The notes under the pieces were generated by a model, which saw only the letters and a program-made list of their open reading frames with translations, was not told where the DNA came from and did no database searches. Below are positions 9,779 to 18,536 of a DNA stretch of 64,000 nucleotides, piece by piece (positions within the stretch are counted from its first letter, which is position 1; every line of letters starts with the position of its first letter). The position numbers and the translations under genes were made by a program. Location of the stretch: positions 894,367 through 958,366 of the forward strand of contig JBCBSU010000001.1 in the NCBI GenBank assembly GCA_039818985.1, given 5' to 3'. The DNA comes from Pseudomonadota bacterium. Its GTDB lineage: Bacteria > Pseudomonadota > Alphaproteobacteria > Sphingomonadales > Sphingomonadaceae.

Positions 9779-10681
9779 TCAAGCGGTCAGCGTGGCCATG
9801 TTGCGTTCGCTGGTGATGCGCAGCATCGCCTTTTGCAGCTTCTCAAAGGCGCGCACTTCGATCTGGCGCACACGCTCGCGGCTGACCTTGTAGACTTGGC
9901 TCAGTTCTTCCAGCGTCTTGGGATTGTCGGTCAGGCGACGTTCTGTGAGAATATGCTTTTCGCGATCATTGAGCGACTGCATCGCCTCGCCGAGCATTTC
10001 GTGCCGAACATCGGCTTCCTGGGCATCGGCGACGACTTCATCCTGCAGCGGACCATCATCGGTGAGCCAGTCCATCCACTGGCCTTCGCCATCCTCGCGC
10101 ATCGGCACGTTGAGCGACGCATCGCCACCCATCGACATGCGGCGGTTCATGTTGACCACCTCGGTCTCGGATACGCCCAATTTGGTAGCGATAGTCTCGA
10201 CATCATCGGGATGCAGATCGCCTTCCTCGAACGCTTCGAGATTGTTTTTCATCCGGCGCAGATTGAAGAACAGCTTCTTCTGCGCTGCGGTGGTGCCCAT
10301 TTTCACCAGGCTCCAGCTGCGCAGGATATATTCCTGGATCGATGCCTTGATCCACCACATCGCATAAGTGGCGAGGCGGAAACCGCGATCAGGCTCAAAT
10401 TTCTTCACACCTTGCATCAGGCCGATATTGCCTTCGGAGATCAGTTCCGAAACCGGCAGGCCATAGCCACGATAGCCCATGGCGATTTTCGATACCAGAC
10501 GCAGATGCGACGTCACCAGCTGCGCTGCAGCTTCGGGGTCTTCATGTTCGGAATAGCGCTTTGCCAGCATATATTCCTGTTCCGCGGTAAGAACCGGGAA
10601 TTTGCGGATTTCCGAGAGATAGCGGTTCAGGCTGGCTTCGCCACCCAGAGCCGGTATTGTTGCGGGTACAGTATTTGCCAT
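9779..10681 (-). CDS. rpoH: RNA polymerase sigma factor RpoH (sigma-32 type)
   Basis: Heat-shock sigma factor, 300 residues. Region 2 carries GNIGLMQGVKKFEPDRGFRL and YAMWWIKASIQEYI, which contact the -10 element. The diagnostic RpoH box QKKLFFNLRR is at 134-143, and region 4 ends with LSQVYKVSRERVRQIE. This identifies it as RpoH rather than RpoD. It probably directs transcription of chaperone and Clp protease genes, including possibly clpP in this window. Confidence 0.95.
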   Translation of the reverse strand: MANTVPATIPALGGEASLNRYLSEIRKFPVLTAEQEYMLAKRYSEHEDPEAAAQLVTSHLRLVSKIAMGYRGYGLPVSELISEGNIGLMQGVKKFEPDRGFRLATYAMWWIKASIQEYILRSWSLVKMGTTAAQKKLFFNLRRMKNNLEAFEEGDLHPDDVETIATKLGVSETEVVNMNRRMSMGGDASLNVPMREDGEGQWMDWLTDDGPLQDEVVADAQEADVRHEMLGEAMQSLNDREKHILTERRLTDNPKTLEELSQVYKVSRERVRQIEVRAFEKLQKAMLRITSERNMATLTA

Positions 10682-10770
10682 ATTTTCCTCATATGTCAGG
10701 CGCTCATGCGAACCTCATCAAGCATTCGGCAGAGAGTGCCCACGTTTCGATCAGAGTATGAACTCAAATA

Positions 10771-11772
10771 TTAAACGGCTAAATGCGCCAAAAGTTCCCT
10801 GAAATCGTCAGGAAAGTCGCTGGAAAATGCTACCGGCTTCTGGCTTGTCGGGTGTATAAAACCCAGATGTTCGGCATGCAAGGCCTGTCGACCGAAATCT
10901 ATATTCCTCAATAGCTTGTTAAGCTTTCTTCCAACACGCCCATAGACGGGGTCACCGATTAGTGGATGGCCGCGTGAGGTCATGTGTACCCGCACCTGAT
11001 GGGTGCGTCCGGTCTCCAGTGTGCAGCGAACCAGCGCAGCGCTGTCGAATGGCTCTATCAGCTGATAATGGGTTGTTGCCGGCTTGCCCTTGCCATTAGC
11101 GACCATCGCCATCTTCTTCCGGTCATGCGGCGAGCGGCCGATATTGCCGCTGATGGTGCCACTGGGGGGTACCGGTATGCCGCTGACAATGGCGGCATAG
11201 TGGCGGCTGATGGAATGATCGGCAAATTGCGCTGCCAACGCCTGATGCGCGACGTCGGTCTTGGCGATGACGAGCAATCCCGATGTGTCCTTATCGATGC
11301 GGTGCACGATGCCGGGACGCGCCACCCCGCCTATGCCCGAGAGCGAGCCGTGACAATGGTACAGCAGGGCATTGACCAATGTGCCGCTTTCATGACCAGG
11401 GGCAGGGTGGACCACCATGCCGGCGGGCTTGTCGACCACCACCAGCGCCGCATCCTCATGGATAATGTCGAGCGCAATTGCCTCGGGCCGGACATCAAGC
11501 GGTGCGGCTTCAGGTATGGTCAGCGCATAAGCCTGCTCGGCGCGGACTATATGCGATGCCTGTGTAATGGTGTTTCCTGCAATCGAAAGCCGCCCGGCCT
11601 GGATCAGCTTTTGGGCCCGTGCCCGCGACAGTTCCGGATGGAGCAGCGGCAACAGCTGGTCGACCCGCTGTCCGATATGTTCCGTGCCAAAACGGCCTGT
11701 ATGGACGGTGCCTGCCGCATCAATACCGGCATGATCATGATTGGAATGGCTGTCCTGCATCGCTACGCTCAT
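10771..11772 (-). CDS. rluD: RluD-type 23S rRNA pseudouridine synthase
   Basis: RluA/RluD family enzyme converting uridines in large-subunit rRNA to pseudouridine. The 333-residue product has an N-terminal S4 RNA-binding domain (about 34-85), then the catalytic domain with HRIDKDTSG (157-165), where Asp160 is the expected nucleophile, and GRTHQVRVHM near the C-terminus. Start 11772 is preferred; an internal ATG at 11760 is possible. The initiation codon lies only 5 bp from that of the divergent JAMM peptidase, so the promoter of each gene must lie in or near the other. RluD rather than RluC is inferred from the S4 domain and overall layout. Confidence 0.88.
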   Translation of the reverse strand: MSVAMQDSHSNHDHAGIDAAGTVHTGRFGTEHIGQRVDQLLPLLHPELSRARAQKLIQAGRLSIAGNTITQASHIVRAEQAYALTIPEAAPLDVRPEAIALDIIHEDAALVVVDKPAGMVVHPAPGHESGTLVNALLYHCHGSLSGIGGVARPGIVHRIDKDTSGLLVIAKTDVAHQALAAQFADHSISRHYAAIVSGIPVPPSGTISGNIGRSPHDRKKMAMVANGKGKPATTHYQLIEPFDSAALVRCTLETGRTHQVRVHMTSRGHPLIGDPVYGRVGRKLNKLLRNIDFGRQALHAEHLGFIHPTSQKPVAFSSDFPDDFRELLAHLAV

Positions 11773-11777
11773 GGCCG

Positions 11778-12182
11778 ATGACCCTGACAATAACAAGCGA
11801 GCTATGCGCCGCGATGGTGCGCGAGGCTGAGGCGGCGGCACCGATGGAGTGCTGCGGCCTGCTGCTTGGCAGTGGCGACAGCATTTCGGCGATCCTGCCG
11901 GCACGCAATGTTCATGAAACGTCGGAGACCGCCTTTCTGATCGATCCTGCGGTACTGGTACAGGCGCAGCGGACAGCACGTGCGGGCGACGCGGATATTG
12001 TCGGCTATTATCATTCGCACCCAAATGGCCGCACCGGGCCGTCACCGTGTGACCGGGCTCAGGCACTCCCCGATGACCGGATATGGGCGATCATCGCCAA
12101 TGGCGATGTACGGTTCTGGAAAGCCGTAGCGGACCAAGATAATAACGGCTTGGTGGCCTTCATGCCGGTTACAAAGGCATAA
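11778..12182 (+). CDS. M67-family JAMM/MPN+ metalloprotease
   Basis: Small zinc isopeptidase-like protein, 134 residues. It shows the complete JAMM motif: Glu24 in MECCGLLLG, then H79-x-H81-x7-S89-x2-D92 in YYHSHPNGRTGPSPCD. Stand-alone bacterial JAMM proteins process sulfur-carrier or ubiquitin-like proteins in some species, but no such partner gene lies nearby, so the substrate is unknown. The ATG at 11778 abuts the start of the opposite-strand rluD. No clear ribosome-binding site is visible. Confidence 0.82.
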   Translation: MTLTITSELCAAMVREAEAAAPMECCGLLLGSGDSISAILPARNVHETSETAFLIDPAVLVQAQRTARAGDADIVGYYHSHPNGRTGPSPCDRAQALPDDRIWAIIANGDVRFWKAVADQDNNGLVAFMPVTKA

Positions 12183-12292
12183 AGGGCGGATAGGGACCGA
12201 TAACTGTCTTGCGCCGATGCGCGGAAATCGTCAAATGACACAATAGCCGGATGCATCTCGCACCGGTTTCGGCTTTGCAACAGGGACCAGCT

Positions 12293-12937
12293 ATGCCCGT
12301 ATCGGAAACCAATCTTGCCAGCCTGTTATGTTCACGCCTGTGCCATGACCTGCTCAGCCCGGTAGGTGCGCTCAACAACGGCCTCGAGCTGCTGGCCGAC
12401 GAGACCGATCCCGAAATGCGCCGCCGCTGCATCGACCTTCTCGAGGACAGTGCCCGTGCCGCAGCGCAGAAGCTGAAATATTATCGTCTTGCCTTTGGCG
12501 CGGCTGGCGGCTTTGACGATCACGTCGATGTCAATGAGGCGCACCAGCTGATCATAGGTCTGATTGCAGGCAAGTCCTCGACCTCGCTGCAATGGGATGT
12601 CGCAGCGGAGACATTGCCCAAGGCGGCGATAAAATTGCTGCTCAACCTGGTGCTGATCGCCAATGAGGCGCTGGTGCGTGGTGGTGATCTGGCGGTCGCT
12701 GCCGAGGAAAGCGCCGGACGCATCGAGATAGTGGTGCGCGCCAACGGCCAGAAGATCGCCGCGGACAGCCATATCCTCGCGATGCTGGCCGGCGGTGAAG
12801 GCAGTGACGAGGAAGAGCTGAATCCACGAACCGCCGCTGCTTATCTGTCACGCGCCATCGCCGAGGAGCATGATGGCGCGGTGCAGGTGGCGCTGCAGGA
12901 TGACAGCCTGGTTCTCGGTGCGATGATGGCGGCGTAA
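12293..12937 (+). CDS. chpT: ChpT-like histidine phosphotransferase
   Basis: The 214-residue product begins with LASLLCSRLCHDLLSPVGALNNG, the characteristic phospho-accepting helix of ChpT (His18), followed by a degenerate HATPase-like fold without clear ATP-binding boxes. In Caulobacter ChpT moves phosphate from the hybrid kinase CckA to CtrA and CpdR, so a role in the CtrA cell-cycle/motility phosphorelay is expected. AGGGA lies just before the ATG at 12293. The chemotaxis operon begins 93 bp downstream behind a CtrA-type box. Confidence 0.85.
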   Translation: MPVSETNLASLLCSRLCHDLLSPVGALNNGLELLADETDPEMRRRCIDLLEDSARAAAQKLKYYRLAFGAAGGFDDHVDVNEAHQLIIGLIAGKSSTSLQWDVAAETLPKAAIKLLLNLVLIANEALVRGGDLAVAAEESAGRIEIVVRANGQKIAADSHILAMLAGGEGSDEEELNPRTAAAYLSRAIAEEHDGAVQVALQDDSLVLGAMMAA

Positions 12938-12970
12938 AGCGCTGATCCCCTGCGCTAAGCGTGCCCGCGC

Positions 12971-12989
12971 TTAAAGATATTTTAACCAT
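12971..12989 (+). promoter_or_regulatory. CtrA-binding box before cheA
   Basis: TTAA (12971-12974), seven bases, TTAACCAT (12982-12989): an exact match to the alphaproteobacterial CtrA site TTAA-N7-TTAA, including the extended half-site TTAACCAT. It lies 42 bp before the cheA start codon, between chpT and cheA. Binding is inferred, not shown. Confidence 0.65.
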
Positions 12990-13030
12990 GATCGCGGCAA
13001 ATGGTGTGACGCCAATTGCCGGGTGGAACC

Positions 13031-15499
13031 ATGGACGATCTGCAGCAGGAATTTATTTCGGAGACGCGCGAGACACTCGACGCTCTCAGCAGCGAGCTTG
13101 TCGCCTGGGAAAGCGAACCCGATCATGGCGAGCATCTGGATGCGATTTTCCGCTTTTTCCATACCGTGAAAGGCAGTGCCGGCTTCCTGTCGCTGCCGCG
13201 TTTCGAGCGGCTGGCGCATGAGGCGGAAAATGTGCTGGCGATGCTGCGTGAAACCAGACGTCCGATCACATCACAGCTTGTCTCGGCAATATTGGCACTG
13301 GTTGATCGTATTGCTGAACTGATTGTGGCGCTGGAAAACGGGTTGCCGCTCGATCATGGCGACGATGTCGACCGCATTCAGGCGCTGCATATCGCCTGGG
13401 ACGCAACATCGGATGATAATGATATTGCCGCGCAGCGTGATGACCGGCGCAAGCATGATGCGGTGCAGCCCGACACCGGCGACGCCACCCATCCAGCCCG
13501 TTCAGAGCAGCAATTGCGCACCATCCGCGTGCCGCTGTCGCTGCTCGACCAGATGATGAACAGCGTTTCGGACATGGTGCTGGCTCGCAATGAAGTGGCT
13601 CGCCAGATCCGCGAAATGGAAGATGCCCCTGGCCTCGACAGCGCGTTTGAACGACTGTCGGCCTGTGTCGGTGACCTGCGCGACAGTATCGGTCGCACCC
13701 GGATGCAGCGCATGGACAGCATCTTTGCGCCGCTGCCGCGTATCGTGCGCGATCTCGGCAAGGATTTGGGCAAGCAGGTCGAACTCTTTTGCAGTGGCCA
13801 GGACGTCGAGCTTGACCGCGAACTGATCGAAATGATCCGCGATCCGCTGGTTCACATCATCCGTAACGCCATCGATCATGGCCTCGAAACACCCGATACC
13901 CGTGAACAGGCGGGCAAACCCTCTGCCGGGCGGCTGGAAATCAGCGCTTCGCAATCGGGTAACCAGGTACTGATCACCATCAATGATGACGGTGCCGGGA
14001 TCGACACCGGGCATCTGGGTGAAAAGGCGATTGCCGCGCGCATATATGATCGCGCCGAAATAAACGCGATGAGCGAGAATGATCTGCTCAATCTGATTTT
14101 CGCGCCTGGTATCAGCACTGCCGAAAAGGTGACCGCGATTTCCGGTCGCGGTGTCGGCATGGATGTAGTGCGCGCCAATATCGAACGGGTTGGCGGCGCG
14201 ATTGATCTTCAGAATCGCCCCGGCCAAGGGCTGAAGGTGGTAATCCGCGTACCGCTAACGCTGACGATTATTTCCTGCCTGATATTCGAGAGCGGGGGTC
14301 ATCGCTTCGCCCTGCCGCAATCTGCGGTGCGCGAAATCACCTCGCCGGTCAATCAGCAGGTACGGATCGATCATGTCGGCGATGCCGATTTTGCGGTCAT
14401 CCGGGGCGAACATCTGCCGGTGGTCAGGCTCGGGCAGGTTTTCGGCGAGCAGCAGGCTGCACTTAGTGCTGCTGACAGCGTCGATACCGTACTGATCGTT
14501 ATCGATGCGCATATCGCCTCGCGCTATGTGCTGGCAGTCGACAGCGTCACCGATCATGAGGATCTGGTCGTTCGACCGGGTGCCCCGGCGATCATGACCA
14601 CCAATATCTTTGCCGGCACCACGCTTCCCGACAATGGCCGCCCGATGCTGCTGCTCGATCCCGCCGGGATCGGCGAGAAGGTTGGCATTACCCAATATGC
14701 CGGCCAGATTGCTGCTGCTGATACCCGCCATGACGGCGAGGACATCGGTGACAGGGGGGACGAGACACGGCTGTCGATGCTGGTGTTCCGCGATTGCCAG
14801 CGGCGGCGACGGGCACTGGCGCTCGACATTATCGAGCGGGTCGAGGATTTCCCGGTCGATGCGTTGGCCTTTTCCGCTGGCCAGTTGCGGCTGACCAAGG
14901 GCGAACAGACCTATCCCGTTTTCGGCATTGATCGTCCACCCCAGAGAGGTCAGATCAAATTGCTGCAACTCAGCGACGGGATTACCACCCTGTTCTATGC
15001 CATTGACGATATTGCCGATATTCACCGCACCAGCAGCGGCTCGCTGGCCAGTGGAACAGTGGCAGATGCCGATGATGCCTGCATTACCGGGGTGATTGTC
15101 ATCGATGGCGAGCAGGTCGAGATTGTCGATGGCTATGGGCTGTTCAGCCAATATGCCGGTAGTGCCGGGCCGGTGCTTGCCGGCAGACGCCCGCTTTGTG
15201 TGCTCGATGACAGCGACGATGGCTGGACCCGCCGTATGCTCGAGCCGCTGATCATCAGCGCCGGCTATGATGTCAGCCATGACCGCAGCGCCGCTGACCG
15301 CGCCGATGTCGTGGTTATATCGGACCAGGCCGCAGATGATCTGGCCGGCAAGGACAATGTCATCCGCCTGAGACAGCAGCCTGAGGCAGAACCGGGATCG
15401 AACAGCATCTATCGTTATGACCGTATCGGCCTGATCGGCGCGCTGCAAGCGAACCGGAGATCGTCAGCCGGTGACGACGGGGGAGGGACCACAGCGTGA
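13031..15499 (+). CDS. cheA: Chemotaxis histidine kinase CheA with extended C-terminus
   Basis: Sensor kinase of the chemotaxis array, 822 residues. The P1 Hpt domain carries His44 in FFHTVKGSAGF. A dimerisation and ATPase core follows: N box around 275-286 (HIIRNAIDHGLE), DDGAGID near 319, GRGVGMD near 375. After the CheW-like P5 domain (about 400-530) there is a second weaker CheW-like stretch (about 580-715). Last comes a short receiver-like segment (about 717-803; LCVLDDSDDGWTRRMLE) that looks degenerate and shorter than a true receiver. The start at 13031 is the first codon with family character. Its stop overlaps the cheW start. Confidence 0.92.
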   Translation: MDDLQQEFISETRETLDALSSELVAWESEPDHGEHLDAIFRFFHTVKGSAGFLSLPRFERLAHEAENVLAMLRETRRPITSQLVSAILALVDRIAELIVALENGLPLDHGDDVDRIQALHIAWDATSDDNDIAAQRDDRRKHDAVQPDTGDATHPARSEQQLRTIRVPLSLLDQMMNSVSDMVLARNEVARQIREMEDAPGLDSAFERLSACVGDLRDSIGRTRMQRMDSIFAPLPRIVRDLGKDLGKQVELFCSGQDVELDRELIEMIRDPLVHIIRNAIDHGLETPDTREQAGKPSAGRLEISASQSGNQVLITINDDGAGIDTGHLGEKAIAARIYDRAEINAMSENDLLNLIFAPGISTAEKVTAISGRGVGMDVVRANIERVGGAIDLQNRPGQGLKVVIRVPLTLTIISCLIFESGGHRFALPQSAVREITSPVNQQVRIDHVGDADFAVIRGEHLPVVRLGQVFGEQQAALSAADSVDTVLIVIDAHIASRYVLAVDSVTDHEDLVVRPGAPAIMTTNIFAGTTLPDNGRPMLLLDPAGIGEKVGITQYAGQIAAADTRHDGEDIGDRGDETRLSMLVFRDCQRRRRALALDIIERVEDFPVDALAFSAGQLRLTKGEQTYPVFGIDRPPQRGQIKLLQLSDGITTLFYAIDDIADIHRTSSGSLASGTVADADDACITGVIVIDGEQVEIVDGYGLFSQYAGSAGPVLAGRRPLCVLDDSDDGWTRRMLEPLIISAGYDVSHDRSAADRADVVVISDQAADDLAGKDNVIRLRQQPEAEPGSNSIYRYDRIGLIGALQANRRSSAGDDGGGTTA

Positions 15500-15957
15500 A
15501 CAATCTCTATCTCAGGGCACGGCTTGCCGGCCGCGATATCGCCATTCCCGCCGCCTGTGTCGAAAGTGTGGTGAAGATATCGGATATCGTGCCGGTCCCG
15601 GCGGTATCGCCGCATATAGCGGGGCTGTTTGCCTTGCGCAGCCGGGTACTCACCATTGTCGACTGCGCCTGGTTTATCCATGGCAGCAAAGGCGATATTG
15701 CCGATACCAGCCTCGCCATCGTCGTCACCATAGACAATCATCATTATGGCCTGCTGGTCGATGCCGTTGACGATATCCTCACCATAGACAGCGATCCGGT
15801 GGCTGCGACCGGCGGAGTGGGCCGTGGCTGGGACATGCTGGGCGACACCATGCTGCATGTCGATGATGCCATTGAAGCTGCCCGGTCATTGCTGGTGCTG
15901 GATGTCGCCAATGCCGTCAATCCGCCGCCATCCGCTGCAGCAGGACTTGCCGCCTGA
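15496..15957 (+). CDS. cheW: CheW-like chemotaxis coupling protein
   Basis: 153-residue single-domain CheW homologue that would couple chemoreceptors to CheA at the inner membrane. Visible signatures are AGLFALRSRVLTIVDC and VVTIDNHHYGLLVDAVDDIL. It starts with GTG at 15496, overlapping the cheA TGA (GTGA), with GGGAGGG upstream, so translation is probably coupled. The C-terminal region from about 110 is Ala-rich and less conserved. Confidence 0.88.
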   Translation: MNNLYLRARLAGRDIAIPAACVESVVKISDIVPVPAVSPHIAGLFALRSRVLTIVDCAWFIHGSKGDIADTSLAIVVTIDNHHYGLLVDAVDDILTIDSDPVAATGGVGRGWDMLGDTMLHVDDAIEAARSLLVLDVANAVNPPPSAAAGLAA

Positions 15958-16005
15958 ATCGCCGAAAGCACAGGCAGGTAACATCGCGATACATGTGGTC
16001 GCTCG

Positions 16006-16020
16006 TTAAGCCGATCCTTA
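16006..16020 (+). promoter_or_regulatory. Weaker CtrA-like box before cheY
   Basis: TTAA (16006-16009), seven bases, CTTA (16017-16020): one mismatch from TTAA-N7-TTAA, in the 120-bp gap between cheW and cheY. Such near matches arise easily by chance. Confidence 0.25.
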
Positions 16021-16077
16021 CTATTGGGGTGTATTTCCATGGCAAACCGTCCGGGTGCATGAACAGGGAATGCAAGC

Positions 16078-16446
16078 ATGAAAAACTGTCTGGTTGTCGA
16101 TGACAGCAAGGTTATCCGCAAGGTAGCCCGCCATATTCTCGAAACACTCGGCTATCATGTCGATGAGGCCGAGGACGGCCAGAAGGCCCTGCATCACTGC
16201 CGCGAGAGCATGCCCGATGTGATCTTGCTCGACTGGAACATGCCGGTGATGTCGGGCATGGATTTCCTTCGCGCGCTGCGCCAGGAAGAGAATGGCGACG
16301 GCCCCAAGGTGGTTTTCTGTACCACCGAAAATGGCCGCAACCATATCGAAGCGGCACTTAGCGCCGGAGCCAATGAATATGTCATGAAACCCTTTGACCG
16401 GGAAACACTGGAGTCCAAGCTGCAGCTTGCTGCAGTCGCCAACTGA
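16078..16446 (+). CDS. cheY: CheY-type response regulator
   Basis: Single receiver domain of 122 residues. The acidic pocket is Asp8/Asp9 in VVDDSK, the phospho-acceptor Asp52 in LLDWNMPVMSG, the conserved Thr in FCTTENG and Lys in YVMKPFD. As a stand-alone receiver between cheW and cheB it is the probable output messenger to the flagellar switch or another effector. It is separated from cheW by 120 bp and may have its own promoter. Confidence 0.93.
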   Translation: MKNCLVVDDSKVIRKVARHILETLGYHVDEAEDGQKALHHCRESMPDVILLDWNMPVMSGMDFLRALRQEENGDGPKVVFCTTENGRNHIEAALSAGANEYVMKPFDRETLESKLQLAAVAN

Positions 16447-16462
16447 CATAGCGGAGCATGTG

Positions 16463-17599
16463 ATGACACACGGCGTCGCCGCACATCCGCCATCATCTTC
16501 GGTCCGGCCATCCCGGCGCAACTGGAAGGCGGTTGAATCAACCCGGGTGATGTTGATCGATGACAGCTCGGTTGTGCGCTCGATTCTCGACCGGGTGATT
16601 TCAGCGCATCCGCAGTTCGATGTTGTTGCTTCCTTCGCCGGCGCCGGACCGGCGCTCGAATATCTCCAGCGCGACAGCGTCGATATTATTGTCCTCGATA
16701 TCGAGATGCCCTGTGGCAACGGGCTCGATGCCATGCCGGAATTGCTGGCGCTTTCCGAAGCGCGGATATTGGTGCTTTCGTCACGGGCCGAGCCTGGCGG
16801 CGCTGCGGCGGTTCGCGCGCTCAGCATCGGTGCCTGCGACACATTGGCCAAGCCAGGGCGCAGCAGTTTTGCCGGACAGTTCGGCGAGATTCTGCTCGAG
16901 AAACTGACTTCACTCGGCCGTTCGGTTGCGCGCGAGCTGATCCCGGCCGAGCCGGTGGTGATACGCGAATATGATGATCCCGGCGGAACACTCGACTGTA
17001 TCGCCATCGGGTCATCGACCGGCGGCATACCGGCGATGCTCGAATTCATCGCCGAGATCGACGACGATATCCGCGCGCCGATCCTGCTGACCCAGCATCT
17101 GCCGGCGGCGTTTTTGCCGTTTCTGGTGCGCCAGCTTGCGGAGAATACGCCGCGCCGGGTATGGCTGGCAGAGCAGGGCATGCCGGTACAGCGGGACAGC
17201 ATCTATGTCGCGCCAGGCAACGGCCATATGCAGATCGCACCCGGCCGTTCAGGCGCCTGTTTCGCCATTACCGAGGATGAAGCAGGGCGCTATATGCCTG
17301 CAGTTGACCCGATGCTGGCCTCTGTCGCCAAACGCTATGGCAAGGCGGCGGTGGCCATCATCCTGAGCGGCATGGGACGGGACGGTCTGCTCGGCGTCGA
17401 GCAAATAGCCGATGCCGGTGGCAGGGTATATGCCCAGGATCCGGCGACCAGTGTTGTCTGGGGTATGCCCGGTGTCGTCGCCCGCGCCGGCATCGCCTCG
17501 GCAATATTGCCGCCGCGACAGATAGCCGCGCACATTGCCGCCACCTATCGCGATGCAATTGCCGCTGCCGCCGAGACACGGAGGCGCAACAATGTCTGA
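16463..17599 (+). CDS. cheB: Chemoreceptor methylesterase/glutaminase CheB
   Basis: 378 residues: an N-terminal receiver (VMLIDDSSVVRS; phospho-acceptor Asp79 in VLDIEMPCGNG) and a C-terminal esterase with the catalytic triad in GSSTGGIP (about 181-188), LTQHLP (about 210) and GMGRDG (about 303). It removes methyl groups from chemoreceptors to reset adaptation. The ATG at 16463 lies 16 bp after cheY, preceded by a weak GCGGAG. The first 28 residues are a low-complexity leader, and an internal start near the receiver cannot be excluded. Confidence 0.92.
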   Translation: MTHGVAAHPPSSSVRPSRRNWKAVESTRVMLIDDSSVVRSILDRVISAHPQFDVVASFAGAGPALEYLQRDSVDIIVLDIEMPCGNGLDAMPELLALSEARILVLSSRAEPGGAAAVRALSIGACDTLAKPGRSSFAGQFGEILLEKLTSLGRSVARELIPAEPVVIREYDDPGGTLDCIAIGSSTGGIPAMLEFIAEIDDDIRAPILLTQHLPAAFLPFLVRQLAENTPRRVWLAEQGMPVQRDSIYVAPGNGHMQIAPGRSGACFAITEDEAGRYMPAVDPMLASVAKRYGKAAVAIILSGMGRDGLLGVEQIADAGGRVYAQDPATSVVWGMPGVVARAGIASAILPPRQIAAHIAATYRDAIAAAAETRRRNNV

Positions 17600-18488
17600 C
17601 ATGGACAATATGCTGCCCTCCGCAGACGACAATCCACCCCATCCCGCAGCCAAGGTGCTTGCCAGCCTGCTCGAAGCGCGGACCGGGCAGGTGATCGCCC
17701 CCAATCGCTTCTGGCGTATCGAGACATCACTCAAACCGGTGTTGCGCCAGCACAATATTCCTGACCTCGATGCTCTGACTGCAGTGTTGCTCGGGGTGGA
17801 AAGCGACAGTCTGGTTCGCGACATTGTCGAAGCGATGCTCAACAATGAGAGCAGTTTTTTCCGCGATGTAGCCCTGTTCGCCCTGTTGCAGCAGCAGGTG
17901 CTCGACCATATCGCCGCACGCAATGCGCGCGAGCGGCATTTGCGTATCTGGTGCGCTGGCTGCTCCACCGGGCAGGAGCCATATTCGCTGGCGATTCTGC
18001 TCGACGAAGTCAGGCACCGCTGGAAAGGCTGGACGATAGAAATTGTCGCCAGTGATATCTCGCACCATGCTATCGCCCGCGCTGAGGAGGCGCTCTACAC
18101 CCAGTTCGAAATTCAGCGCGGCCTGTCGGCGGAGCGCATGTTGCGTTATTTCCGCCAGGAAGGGACTAGCTGGCGCTTGCAGCAGAACATTCGTGATATG
18201 GTTTCGTTCCGTCAGGAAAATCTGCTGCAACGTGTCCCCGGACAGGACGCATTCGATTTGCTATTGTGTCGCAATGTGCTGATGTATTTCTCGCCCGAAG
18301 CGCGGCACCGTGCTTATGCCCGGCTGGCGTCAGGGGTACGCGATGACGGTATATTGGTGCTCGGCGCGGCGGAAACGGTAATCGGGCATGACACCGCATT
18401 TCGCGTCAGTTCGCAGTTTCGCGGCTGCTATCAGCGCCAGCCCAGGCAAGCCGGTGCGGGTGACCAGCCGCTTGCCATGCGCGGCTGA
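17592..18488 (+). CDS. cheR: Chemoreceptor methyltransferase CheR
   Basis: 298-residue SAM-dependent methyltransferase that methylates glutamates on chemoreceptors. An all-helical N-terminal domain precedes the SAM-binding site WCAGCSTGQEPYS (about 119-131) and LLCRNVLMYF. The start overlaps the cheB stop by 8 bp, so cheB and cheR are probably translationally coupled and work as an adaptation pair. No chemoreceptor lies in the cluster; a receptor-like fragment is found at the far end of the window. Confidence 0.92.
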   Translation: MSDMDNMLPSADDNPPHPAAKVLASLLEARTGQVIAPNRFWRIETSLKPVLRQHNIPDLDALTAVLLGVESDSLVRDIVEAMLNNESSFFRDVALFALLQQQVLDHIAARNARERHLRIWCAGCSTGQEPYSLAILLDEVRHRWKGWTIEIVASDISHHAIARAEEALYTQFEIQRGLSAERMLRYFRQEGTSWRLQQNIRDMVSFRQENLLQRVPGQDAFDLLLCRNVLMYFSPEARHRAYARLASGVRDDGILVLGAAETVIGHDTAFRVSSQFRGCYQRQPRQAGAGDQPLAMRG

Positions 18489-18536
18489 TGTCCATACACC
18501 TTGGGCATTCGCAGCAATCAGGATGCTCATATCGCC

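Noticed and set aside
14255-15448. Long leftward open frame inside cheA
   Set aside because: Antisense to the CheA regulatory domains; no recognisable protein features.
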